Assembly (NCBI GenBank): GCA_031399065.1
Contig: JANNOM010000053.1
Span: 44,877-108,876, forward strand
DNA: 64,000 nucleotides
Direction: 5' to 3'
From: JADCRZ01 sp031399065
GTDB lineage: Bacteria; Bacteroidota; Bacteroidia; Chitinophagales; Chitinophagaceae
Below are positions 17,796 to 26,000 of this stretch, piece after piece. The position numbers and the translations under genes were made by a program. How positions within the stretch are numbered: position 1 is the first letter of the stretch; the number at the start of each line of letters is the position of its first letter. Below the pieces are notes generated by a model that did no database searches, was not told the DNA's origin, and saw only the letters and a list, made by a program, of their open reading frames with translations.

Positions 17796-18254
17796 TCACA
17801 GTTCAGGCTGCGGGTATATTTGATTGTCAGCCTCATCTAATGACTCGTCCTCATCTTCGAGGATTTTATCAATTTTAGTATCCAGCCACGGTGGGCAAAG
17901 GTCGATGCCTTCCTGATCTGCTGCATGGATGATATATTCGACATCATCCTCGTGCAGATCATCGGGATTTAGATCGGTTAACAGATCGGACAGAAACCCT
18001 TCATGACCATCGTAGGGGGTGTTATGATGCACTTGCAATCTTTCACCGTTTACCATCGCCACCTGATAATCATCGTTGACGAGAAAAACATATCCGCTAT
18101 TGCGGTTGAAAGCGGCTCTAACCCCCTGATTGTCGAACGTGTCCGGCAAGCCATTAGTAACCCATAGATCAAGAATATCGCGTAACATTCTTATCTCGCG
18201 AAAACCAAAGTCGGCGAGATTTTCAGTGTAATAAGAACAGGTTTCGGTTTTCAT
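17796..18254 (-). CDS. Hypothetical acidic protein, 152 residues
   Basis: Starts MKTETCSYYTENLADFG at 18254 with AAAGGGA placed as an SD site. The protein is strongly acidic, mainly in its last 60 residues (DDLHEDDVEYIIHAAD and a DEDESLDEADN tail). The middle part (NRNSGYVFLVNDDYQVAMVNGE) looks like a small beta-sheet. It follows the RadC-like and Toprim genes in the same direction, a grouping seen on mobile islands. I do not recognise a named family. Acidic proteins of this sort sometimes mimic DNA, but nothing shows that here. Confidence 0.55.
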   Translation of the reverse strand: MKTETCSYYTENLADFGFREIRMLRDILDLWVTNGLPDTFDNQGVRAAFNRNSGYVFLVNDDYQVAMVNGERLQVHHNTPYDGHEGFLSDLLTDLNPDDLHEDDVEYIIHAADQEGIDLCPPWLDTKIDKILEDEDESLDEADNQIYPQPEL

Positions 18255-18457
18255 TGTATTTCCCTTTCATAGGTGTTGATGGTAACGGGAAAAAACAGGC
18301 TGGAATTTAAGCGACCGTCCGGCAGGAATTTTGGGTGGGCGGGTGAATGCCGCAGGCAGAGGAAAATTCCTGTTGGAAGCAAGGAAGCGGTTCCGGCAGT
18401 TTCACCGTTGTTATCCGTCAAGGCCGATGAAAGCGAATGAAACGAAATACCCCCTTA

Positions 18458-18928
18458 TCAAGGGATCAGGCCGTTATCCGCATAGGAATAATAGTCATAG
18501 GGCGTAACAATGAGATGATCTATAAAGCGGATGTCCAACAAGCGACTTGCCTCACACAACCTTTCAGTCATGGCATCATCCGGTTTGCTTGGGCTTAGGC
18601 TGCCCGATGGATGGTTGTGCGCCAGAATGATATCCGATGCCCTGGCTTTGAGGGCTGCGGCAATTACGATCTTCGTATTAATGAGACACCCTGCTACGCC
18701 GCCCGTTGCAATCGTGCTAAGGCCGATACAGGCTCCGATACGATCCAGCATCAGCAGTTTGCATTCTTCCACCAGTTCGATGCGTGTCCTGTCCCATGCT
18801 TCCAACAGCAGGTCATAGGCACTTTGCGAGCCATCGATTTTACGCCTTTCGCTTGGTTTCACCTTATTATGACAGGACAGTTTTATCTCCGTGACCTGTA
18901 GCAGGGGCGTTAAGAGCTTTTGAACCAT
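18458..18928 (-). CDS. Mobile-element RadC-like JAB-domain protein
   Basis: The 156-residue product is only the JAB/MPN metalloprotein domain of RadC without the N-terminal helix-hairpin-helix region. The metal motif is complete: E in ELVEECKLLML, then AHNHPSGSLSPSKPDD (H-x-H plus S and D). It ends DHLIVTPYDYYSYADNG. Such short RadC proteins are common on integrative elements, where their role is unknown. The start at 18928 is preceded by AAAGGATA. It lies 17 bases after the Toprim gene and is probably co-transcribed with it. Confidence 0.85.
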   Translation of the reverse strand: MVQKLLTPLLQVTEIKLSCHNKVKPSERRKIDGSQSAYDLLLEAWDRTRIELVEECKLLMLDRIGACIGLSTIATGGVAGCLINTKIVIAAALKARASDIILAHNHPSGSLSPSKPDDAMTERLCEASRLLDIRFIDHLIVTPYDYYSYADNGLIP

Positions 18929-18945
18929 GTGAGATATCCTTTCTG

Positions 18946-19857
18946 TTACAAACCGAGTGTGTGCATGTGCCAGGCATTGACGTCCTTGTGCGGAGCGTAG
19001 AGATGATTTTGCGGGTGATGCAACAGACCTTCTTCGGTTTCAAAGAAAGCTTTTAAGGCTTTAGTGGCCTTTATTCCCGCATCGTCATTATCCAGCCAAG
19101 TATAAGCCGCCCTGTAGCCATAGCCTTTGATGTAAGGCGTGGCTTTGGTCAGGATGGACACGGAATTAAGCACAATGGCATCGCCCTCGAACGCCCAATG
19201 GCTTTCATTGAACACGGCAGATAGAAAGTCCATCATCCCTTCAAAAATATGGACGCTTTTTGACTGGGGGTTTTTGCCCCGGATGAAGGTGATATCCTTA
19301 CTGCCGATACAGCCTTTGAAATACTTGTTTCGCAACTCATAGCCTTCATCTTCATTTTTAAAGCCCAATGCATAAAAATGTTTCTTCGTGTTGCGGTTGT
19401 AAAGACGGATTTCCTTCAGGTATTTCTGGGCAAGTTTCAAGGGAATGCCACGTGACGCAAGATACTGTTCCAATGTCCGTTCCCGGATGGTCTGGATCTC
19501 GGTGATGGCAAGAGCTTTTGACGATTCACTGTCCTGATCAGGGGTACTGTGTTCAATCGGCTTGATAAGGGGTGACTGGCCAGACATATTACCAATCCAG
19601 CGCAGGGCATCCGCAACCGTATGATCTTCCTTTTGGCTTTCAAGGAATTTGCAGACAAAAGCTACGCAATCGCCCCCTTCGCCCGTACCATGATCGAACC
19701 AGCAATTGCGTTTGAGATTGACATCGAAACTGGCGGTGTTCTCAGCCCGAAGCGGTGATAAAAATCTGGCTTCATAGCGTCTGATTTTTACAGGTTTGAT
19801 GTTCAGTTTTTCCAGTAACAGAATGATAGGCACGGCATTGGCTTGCTCAATATTCAT
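18946..19857 (-). CDS. CHC2-type/Toprim domain protein, primase-like
   Basis: The 303-residue product has an N-terminal half like the zinc-finger part of element primases (FLSPLRAENTASFDVNLKRNCWFDHGTGEGGDCVAFVCKF) and a C-terminal Toprim fold: GMMDFLSAVF supplies the acidic start (preceded by HIFEG) and TWLDNDDAGIKATKAL the D-x-D motif. Such proteins act in replication or transfer of mobile islands. I start at ATG 19857 (MNIEQANAVPIIL), which has GAGGG just upstream; the longer frame is unlikely. Similar proteins occur in Bacteroidota and Proteobacteria elements. Confidence 0.75.
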   Translation of the reverse strand: MNIEQANAVPIILLLEKLNIKPVKIRRYEARFLSPLRAENTASFDVNLKRNCWFDHGTGEGGDCVAFVCKFLESQKEDHTVADALRWIGNMSGQSPLIKPIEHSTPDQDSESSKALAITEIQTIRERTLEQYLASRGIPLKLAQKYLKEIRLYNRNTKKHFYALGFKNEDEGYELRNKYFKGCIGSKDITFIRGKNPQSKSVHIFEGMMDFLSAVFNESHWAFEGDAIVLNSVSILTKATPYIKGYGYRAAYTWLDNDDAGIKATKALKAFFETEEGLLHHPQNHLYAPHKDVNAWHMHTLGL

Positions 19858-19929
19858 TGAACCCTCACATAGAAAATAAAATGGGAAATGCAGGAAGTCA
19901 GGGGATGGCCACAAGAGCCATTCCGGCCT

Positions 19930-20139
19930 TTAAGAAGGCTTTTGCCTGTCTTCCAAAAACTGATCGAGAACGGATTTACGATACCGTACCGAACGGCCGA
20001 TTTTAATCGGTTTCAGATCGTAACGTTTCGTACAATCCCAAACGGCCAACGTGCCTACCGCCAATGGTTTACCTTTGCCGCCGAGATAAACGGCTGCCGC
20101 AGGTCGATCTAACAAGTCATCTTCTTTCTCAAAGATCAT
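19930..20139 (-). CDS. AlpA-like helix-turn-helix regulator
   Basis: The 69-residue product starts MIFEKEDDLLDRPAAAVYLG and continues to IKIGRSVRYRKSVLDQFLEDRQ. This is the excisionase/AlpA fold: a helix-turn-helix in which the R-x-VRYRKS wing precedes the last helix. AlpA-type proteins activate integrase expression and excision of P4-like islands. GAGGTG lies 5 bases upstream of the start. The palindrome at 20160-20179 lies just upstream and could be its operator. It sits between the integrase and Toprim genes. Confidence 0.8.
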   Translation of the reverse strand: MIFEKEDDLLDRPAAAVYLGGKGKPLAVGTLAVWDCTKRYDLKPIKIGRSVRYRKSVLDQFLEDRQKPS

Positions 20140-20159
20140 CGAATCACCTCATGTCATAC

Positions 20160-20179
20160 TATAGGATGTATTTCCTATA
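20160..20179. promoter_or_regulatory. Inverted repeat upstream of the AlpA-like gene
   Basis: TATAGGA (20160-20166) and TCCTATA (20173-20179) form a perfect 7-bp inverted repeat around TGTATT, 21-40 bases before the AlpA-like start. A further inverted pair, AAATGCGC (20221-20228) and GCGCATTT (20275-20282), lies between here and the integrase stop and may mark a hairpin end. Confidence 0.45.
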
Positions 20180-20310
20180 TTCAAGAGGTATATAGTATTT
20201 AATTCCTATTCGATGATTTTAAATGCGCGTATTAATGACGGATAATGAGAGAAGTCCCTATTAAGCAAGATCATGCGCATTTCTAAGAGCAGCTTTTTTA
20301 GAAAGAAGTA

Positions 20311-21615
20311 TTAAACAGTGATTCTTTCAATCATTACATCAACCGCCTTTTCCATAGCAGCACGAATTGGGTCAAGCTGAAGCCGTGAATATATTTGCGT
20401 TGTTTTGGTTGATTTGTGGCCTAAACTTTTACCGATGATTTGAAGACTTGCACCTCTTAATGCTTGGTAGCTTCCAAATGTTCTCCTAATGTCGTGAATG
20501 CGCACATCCATCAAATCGTTGGGCAGTAATATGTTTTCACTAAATGCCATTTTTTTCAGACGTTCGACTTTATTTGCGCTGGATAAATAAGAAAGCATGT
20601 TTTTTTCCTTACCGAGTAACCATTCAGTTAAGGTTTTGTCTTGATTCCATATAAGTAAAGTAGCGCGGCTGATTGCTCGTTTCCATGCTTTTTGGGGATC
20701 TATTAAATGCTTTTTCGGATCGTCCTCTTGTGGAAAAACCCAAATGCTATTTGCACCCTGTCTTCGAGATCTAAGAATGTCCATTGCTTGGGGAACAATG
20801 GGTAAATGCAATGGCTCGCCGTTTTTAGTATCTGGTATTCTCCATTCATTCATTTCCCAATTGATCTGCTCCCATTTCATGGTCAACAAATTGGTTTTTC
20901 GCACACCGGTAAACAAAAGAAGTAAAATATAATCTTTCAACATATCGCTTTCTTCCTGATAAACTGCCTGCATTAAATACGGCATTTCAGACGGAAAAAT
21001 GAATCTATCGCGGCTTTTTTCTTTAAATTGATGGATTCCTTTGGCTGGATTGTTTCCCTCCCATCCCCAGTATGACGCTTTATTAAAAATACTCGACAGT
21101 CTTCGAACAATACTATTTGCCTGAACCTTCCCATTTTCCTTTCCAATTTTTTCATGCAAGCGTGTGACATCATCTTTCGAGATGTCTGAAAGTTTCTTTT
21201 TGAACCAATGAGAAACATATCTGTTGATTTGGTCTTCGTCATATTTCCATGAACGTTTGTGCAATTTGCTATATCGTTCCATGTAGTCACGGAAATGCTC
21301 GCCAAATGTTAGGCTATTTAATCGCTCTTTTTTCAGTTCTTCCAACGGATCTTTTCGCTCTGCAATTATTCCGCTGAACACAGCGGCTTTAGCACGTGCC
21401 TGTTCGATCTTTACATCTGGGAACCGTCCTATTTTAAGCCTTTCATCACGGCCTTTAACACGTTTCCTGACAAAAAATGTTTTGATTCCATTTGAGGTTA
21501 CGTAAATACTTAAAGATGGTTGCCGTAAATCCTTGTAGGTAACGACACCCTTAAGTGGGACGGGCAAATTATCTAATGTTGGTACGGTAAAATTTATTTG
21601 TGTTGGCTTGGTCAT
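20311..21615 (-). CDS. P4-type tyrosine recombinase (island integrase)
   Basis: Integrates and excises the nested island. The 434-residue product starts MTKPTQINFTVPTLDNL at 21615, with AGGAGAG just upstream; a longer in-frame extension overlaps the repeat at 21661 and is unlikely. An arm-binding domain (about 1-90, KTFFVRKRVKGRDERLKIGRFPDV) and a core-binding domain precede the catalytic domain: Arg in FTGVRKTNLLTM, His/Arg in HDIRRTFGS, His in LGHKS and Tyr in TQIYSRL. All catalytic residues are present, so it looks active. Its likely attachment site is at 21793-21837. Confidence 0.92.
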   Translation of the reverse strand: MTKPTQINFTVPTLDNLPVPLKGVVTYKDLRQPSLSIYVTSNGIKTFFVRKRVKGRDERLKIGRFPDVKIEQARAKAAVFSGIIAERKDPLEELKKERLNSLTFGEHFRDYMERYSKLHKRSWKYDEDQINRYVSHWFKKKLSDISKDDVTRLHEKIGKENGKVQANSIVRRLSSIFNKASYWGWEGNNPAKGIHQFKEKSRDRFIFPSEMPYLMQAVYQEESDMLKDYILLLLFTGVRKTNLLTMKWEQINWEMNEWRIPDTKNGEPLHLPIVPQAMDILRSRRQGANSIWVFPQEDDPKKHLIDPQKAWKRAISRATLLIWNQDKTLTEWLLGKEKNMLSYLSSANKVERLKKMAFSENILLPNDLMDVRIHDIRRTFGSYQALRGASLQIIGKSLGHKSTKTTQIYSRLQLDPIRAAMEKAVDVMIERITV

Positions 21616-21660
21616 TTTCTCTCCTGGGGTCGACTTTCTCATTTCCACGGGTGAACGTCC

Positions 21661-21683
21661 TGCGTTGCCGCACCCTTGCCGCA
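21661..21683 (+). repeat. 23-bp direct repeat, left copy (putative integrase arm site)
   Basis: An exact 23-base copy recurs at 21868-21890. Each contains TTGCCGCA twice, spaced by CCC. The two copies bracket the tRNA-Gly remnant, as arm-type integrase-binding sites bracket the core of an attP. Confidence 0.7.
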
Positions 21684-21792
21684 ACGCCCGGAGATAATGG
21701 TATATACCCAACCACCGCAATAAATAATTATCTTTTTGATTTTATGCGACAAATAAAATTGGTTAAAATTAGTTAATGTGGTTTGGGGCAGA

Positions 21793-21837
21793 TTGCCAAG
21801 GTGAAAGTCGAGGGTTCGAACCCCTTCGCCCGCTCCA
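21793..21837 (+). tRNA. 3' half of a tRNA-Gly(GCC): attachment core of the nested island
   Basis: The 45 bases run from the anticodon loop TTGCCAA through the variable region, the T-arm (GAGGG TTCGAAC CCCTT) and CGCCCGC to T and CCA. The 5' half, needed for a working tRNA, is absent: upstream bases do not pair. This is the form of 3' tRNA copy that tRNA-targeting islands carry as their attachment core. The T-arm and acceptor resemble proteobacterial tRNA-Gly as I remember it. Confidence 0.78.
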
Positions 21838-21867
21838 ATTTTTTGCGATTTTGACAATCCAAAACGT

Positions 21868-21890
21868 TGCGTTGCCGCACCCTTGCCGCA
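21868..21890 (+). repeat. 23-bp direct repeat, right copy (putative integrase arm site)
   Basis: Exact second copy of the repeat at 21661-21683, 207 bases away and on the far side of the tRNA-Gly core. Arm sites on both sides of a core are expected of attP rather than of a single integrated end. Confidence 0.7.
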
Positions 21891-21955
21891 GCGCAGACGC
21901 TGCGCCAATTCAGTGCAAAGGCATTCACGTGTATGGTGACTTTTTCCTGCCAACC

Positions 21956-22342
21956 TTAAACTCCAACCGAATCATCTGTGACCAGTACCAAACGTATCGC
22001 ATGTTCCGGTTTCATCTTTTCCACCGCCCGTCTGATGACGGCTATGTAGGCGTTCGCCGAAGGCCAACCGAGTTTTTGGGCTTTAGAGTCGGAACGATCA
22101 TACTTCAATGTAATCCGGCCTTCTTTACTACTACTCAGTGCCTCTAATTTTAGTAATAGACCCTGAGCCGCAACATCCTGGTTGACAGCCAGGTCGGTAA
22201 GTTTTTCTAACACCTTTTCGGGTGGCGTTCTTCGCCCCACCCACCATGACTTGGTTGTTTCGGGGTTGGTTCCAAGATAGGAAATTGCTTCATTGAGGGT
22301 TAAACCACAACTTTGGGATAAAAGCTTGAATAAAGATGCCAT
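21956..22342 (-). CDS. Small putative DNA-binding regulator
   Basis: I start at the ATG at 22342 (MASLFKLLSQSCGLTLNEA), because the operator-like palindrome at 22386-22408 would overlap the longer 145-residue version. Residues about 10-50 (LTLNEAISYLGTNPETTKSWWVGRRTPPEKVLEKLTDL) match the pattern of a helix-turn-helix that recognises DNA through the TKSWWVGRR helix. The rest is a helical domain of unknown role. It is divergent from nothing nearby and lies just right of the attP-like region. Confidence 0.6.
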   Translation of the reverse strand: MASLFKLLSQSCGLTLNEAISYLGTNPETTKSWWVGRRTPPEKVLEKLTDLAVNQDVAAQGLLLKLEALSSSKEGRITLKYDRSDSKAQKLGWPSANAYIAVIRRAVEKMKPEHAIRLVLVTDDSVGV

Positions 22343-22385
22343 TTGTTTACTTACGAAACCTAAAAACAAAAGTGATGTTTCCATT

Positions 22386-22408
22386 ATGTACATTTAACAT
22401 GTACATGT
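22386..22408. promoter_or_regulatory. Palindromic operator-like site ahead of the HTH gene
   Basis: ACATGTACATGT at 22397-22408 is a perfect 12-base palindrome, with another ATGTACAT at 22386-22393. It lies 44-66 bases upstream of the ATG at 22342 and fits an autoregulatory site. Confidence 0.5.
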
Positions 22409-22438
22409 CAATTAAATTCTGGCGGTAGTCGTCATGGC

Positions 22439-22957
22439 TTAATTGAGTATGTAGCTGGTACTTCGTCCACCAGCATCTTCCTTGATTAAAATATCCCGTT
22501 TTATCAAGTCCTGTATATCACGCACGGCGGTATCCTGTGAACACTTGGCAATTTTTGCATATTTAGATGATGTGAATTTTCCATCAAACCTGTCCAGCAA
22601 CTTATCGAGCATGAGTCTCTGCCTGTCATTCAACGAGTGTGTCGCAGTATTTTCCCAAAACTTCGCCTTGCCAAGAACAAGCGCAAGCGTTTCGAGTGAA
22701 CCTTTTGTGTTTTTTCCAGCATATTGTAATAGGCGTTTCTATCCAGTCTGATTTGAGCGGACATACTGTAAAAGCGTCTGGTGCTGCTATCCGTCCGCGC
22801 CAGTTGCATATCGGTGATCGCCCGGGTAATCCTGCCATTACCATCATCAAACGGGTGAATGGTCACAAACCATAAATGCGCAATGGCGGCTTTAATACCG
22901 AACTCAATGATATAGAAATTCCGACTGATAAATTTATCGTGACGGATGCAGTTCTAA
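22439..22957 (-). pseudogene. Fic/DUF4172-type protein, truncated and frameshifted
   Basis: Fic proteins transfer AMP or other phosphate-bearing groups to target proteins. The reverse strand reads FISRNFYIIEFGIKAAIAHLW, then the active-site motif TIHPFDDGNGRITR (His present), then YYNMLEKTQK. The frame then shifts: KGSLETLALVLGKAKFWE and NDRQRLMLDKLLDRFDG continue in another frame to the winged-helix C-terminus SKYAKIAKCSQDTAVRD. The N-terminal half is missing, and some residues appear deleted at the shift. It is therefore a non-functional remnant between the HTH gene and the RTX terminator. Confidence 0.85.
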
Positions 22958-22964
22958 AATAAAG

Positions 22965-22984
22965 AAACCCGCCTGAGCGGGTTT
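22965..22984. terminator. Terminator at the end of the RTX gene
   Basis: AAACCCGC and GCGGGTTT form a perfect 8-bp stem around CTGA. It lies just downstream of the RTX stop codon on the reverse strand and is of the compact GC-rich kind typical of Proteobacteria. Confidence 0.8.
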
Positions 22985-23012
22985 CAGCAGACATACCTTA
23001 AAAATGTCCTGA

Positions 23013-26000
23013 TTAGACGATCAGATTGCCATTGGTCAGAAGGTCATTGACGATCAAGCTGGACACGCTGTTGAGCGTGGCGACGGTTTGATCATTGTAG
23101 GTGCTTCCCGTTCCGTCACGGTCAATCGCCAAGCTCATATTGCCCCCACTGGCCGTCAAAGACACGAAATCATTAATATTGCTGGTACCGGGCGTATATC
23201 CCACCAGCAAATCCGCAATGTTCAGCGTATCGCCCTCGGACACCTTGAAGTCCATGATCCTGTCGATGCCGCTCAACGCCGTGTCATTAAAGTAGAACAT
23301 ATCGCTGCCGCTGCCGCCTGTCAGGCTGTCGGCACCTTGCAAGCCGCCTAAGATATCATTACCCGCACCGCCATCCATCAGATCGTTGCCGGCATCACCC
23401 TGTAGCGTATCATTGCCCATGCCGCCGTTAAGCGTATCATCGCCCCCGCCGCCCGTCAGCCAGTTGTTCCCTGCATTACCGGTAACGATGTTATTCAAAC
23501 CATTCCCCGTAGCATTAAGATTATCCCCGGTCAGCAAAGTCAGGTTCTCGATATTTTCCCCGATCGCGTGATTGATAAACGCATAGACCGTATCCGTGCC
23601 GCCGTTGCTCTCTTCCAGCACCAGGTCATTCAGGTTATCCACCCCGTAACTATCGTCCCCCCGGCCGCCGGCCATGATATCGATGCCCGCATCCCCGTTC
23701 AGAATATTATTGCCGGCATTGCCGTAAAGATAATTATCCAGCGCGTTACCCGTGCCGTTGATCGCGGCGTTACCGACCAGCAACAAATTCTCGACATTGG
23801 CGCCAAGCGTATGGGTCACGAAAGACTGCACCAGATCCGTCCCTTCATTGGCATTCTCCACCACGCTGTCCCCTGTGTCATCCACCACATAGGTGTCATT
23901 GCCAAGACCGCCATACAGCGCATCGCCGCCCGTCCCCCCGATCAGGTAATCATCGCCGCCGTAACCGAACAGCGTGTCATTGCCGGCATTGGCAAGTATG
24001 ACATCGATCCCCGCGCCGCCGCTTAAAGTCTCGGACGCCGCCGTGCCGATGACGCCGTTCAGCGTCAACAGGCTTCGCTCCGTGCCGTCAATGAAAAGCT
24101 TGAAGTTTTCAAAGCGTGAGGCCGCAAGGCCGAAACTGGCAAACTGGTACGTAGCACCTGTGCTTTGGGTCGTATCAAGATTGCCGGCATTGCCCAAAAA
24201 GCCCGCATAACCGACGATGTCGCCGCCCACGGCCTCCGTTAGATCGCTGGCACGCAGATGCAGCTCGAACGTATCGTTGCCCGCATTGCCCGTATACACG
24301 TCAACCGCCCCTGCGTTCTCGCCCAGATCGTACACCGCCGTGTCGTCGCCATCACCGCCGTAAACCGTGTCCGATCCCGATCCCCCGTTCAGCGTGTCAT
24401 TGCCACGATTTCCATCAAGTATATCGTCGCCCGCGCCGCCGATCAAAGTATCATTTCCGTTGGCATCGTAATAGTCACCGCCCCATAGATTGTCATTACC
24501 ACTTCCGCCTTCTAGTATATCACTTCCGCCATTGCCGTTTAAATAATCATTTCCATCACCGCCATAGAGATGATCTATTAAATTTTCTCCAACCATACTG
24601 TCATTTCCGTCACCTCCGTAGAAAGTTGCAGCATGGTTGTACTGCCCGGTAATTGAATCATTCCCACCCATGCCATAGATAATATTATATGGAATAGCAT
24701 TCGTAACAATTCCAAACAGGTTTTCACTCGCATCCGTTCCGTACTGAGTCCAATTCATAGAAGCCAGATTAAAGGTATGAACACCGTCAATGACGACCTT
24801 TTCCACGAAACTGGAAGTCGAGCCAAATTGTTGCTCGATTACTGTTTTCAATTCACCATCATAAAATATTTTTAACCACATTGACGAATTATCGTACTGG
24901 CTCATCAATGGATTGAGTTTGAACTCAAATAAGTCTGGATCATAAGAATTATCAAACACGATCTTGTCATCTGACCCGTCAGAGTCAAGAATCGTATCAA
25001 TCCCGCCCCCATAAACATAGGTATCATTACCCCAACCTCCACTCAGATAATTTTGCCCCAATCCGCCATTGATAATGTCATCACCACCACCAGTGTCGAT
25101 ACGATCATTCAGGTAATAGGAACGATCCACGCCAATCACAGTGTCATTGCCACTGGTACCGTAGACAAAATTATTCATAGTAAACAGATTGATTGTTGCC
25201 AAATTGGCAAACTCAATTGTTTCAATAACGCCGCCGTTAATATAGGGTCCGTATTGACTCCATAATGTAATGCTTCCCAATCCTTCCACGTTAATAACAA
25301 GATCAGCCTGTCCCCAGACAAGCGCGCTATTCGGATCAATAGCATTTTTGAGTGACATAGACAGATCAGCCGATGTTATGCCTGAGCGGAACTGAATTTT
25401 ATCAGAGCCATAAATATCGCCTGCAATGATGTCATTACCGGAATCATAAATATAGATTTCATTTCCGCTACCATTACCTTCAGACATAATATCGTCCCCT
25501 GAACCACCGATATAAGTATCATTGCCCTGGTTTCCAGATAATTGATCATCCCCGCGGCCACCATCAAGGATATCGTTTCCATACTGGCCATCCATCATAT
25601 CATCGACAAAAGTACCTGTAAGCGTATCATCAGAAGACGTGCCGATCACATCATTCGGCACACCTTTTACCAGATCGAGAACTCTGTCGAGGTCTAGTCC
25701 GACAACAGAATTTTGAATGGCATCATCAAGAAGATTGTAATCAGTTGATGACAGATTTGACACGCCGAGGACTTCCTCAACCGTTCTGACAACCAGTGAC
25801 CAGCCATAAGCAGGATCGGCAGTACCGTTAATCAATGTCTCGACATTACCGATGGCAGCAGACGAAAGCCCTGTTGCGCCCGTCACGACACCCGTTTGCA
25901 AATCATAAACTGCATCTCCGCTGAATAATTCTTTAAAGACTGTTTGCACCAGAAAGTGAGCGGCATAATGGGTGACTGTGTTCTCCCACAATCCTACATC

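Noticed and set aside
22965..22984. CRISPR-like or repeat array near the RTX gene
   Set aside because: The only repeated DNA is a single terminator hairpin and the in-frame RTX codons; no spaced direct repeats of CRISPR type are found anywhere in the window.
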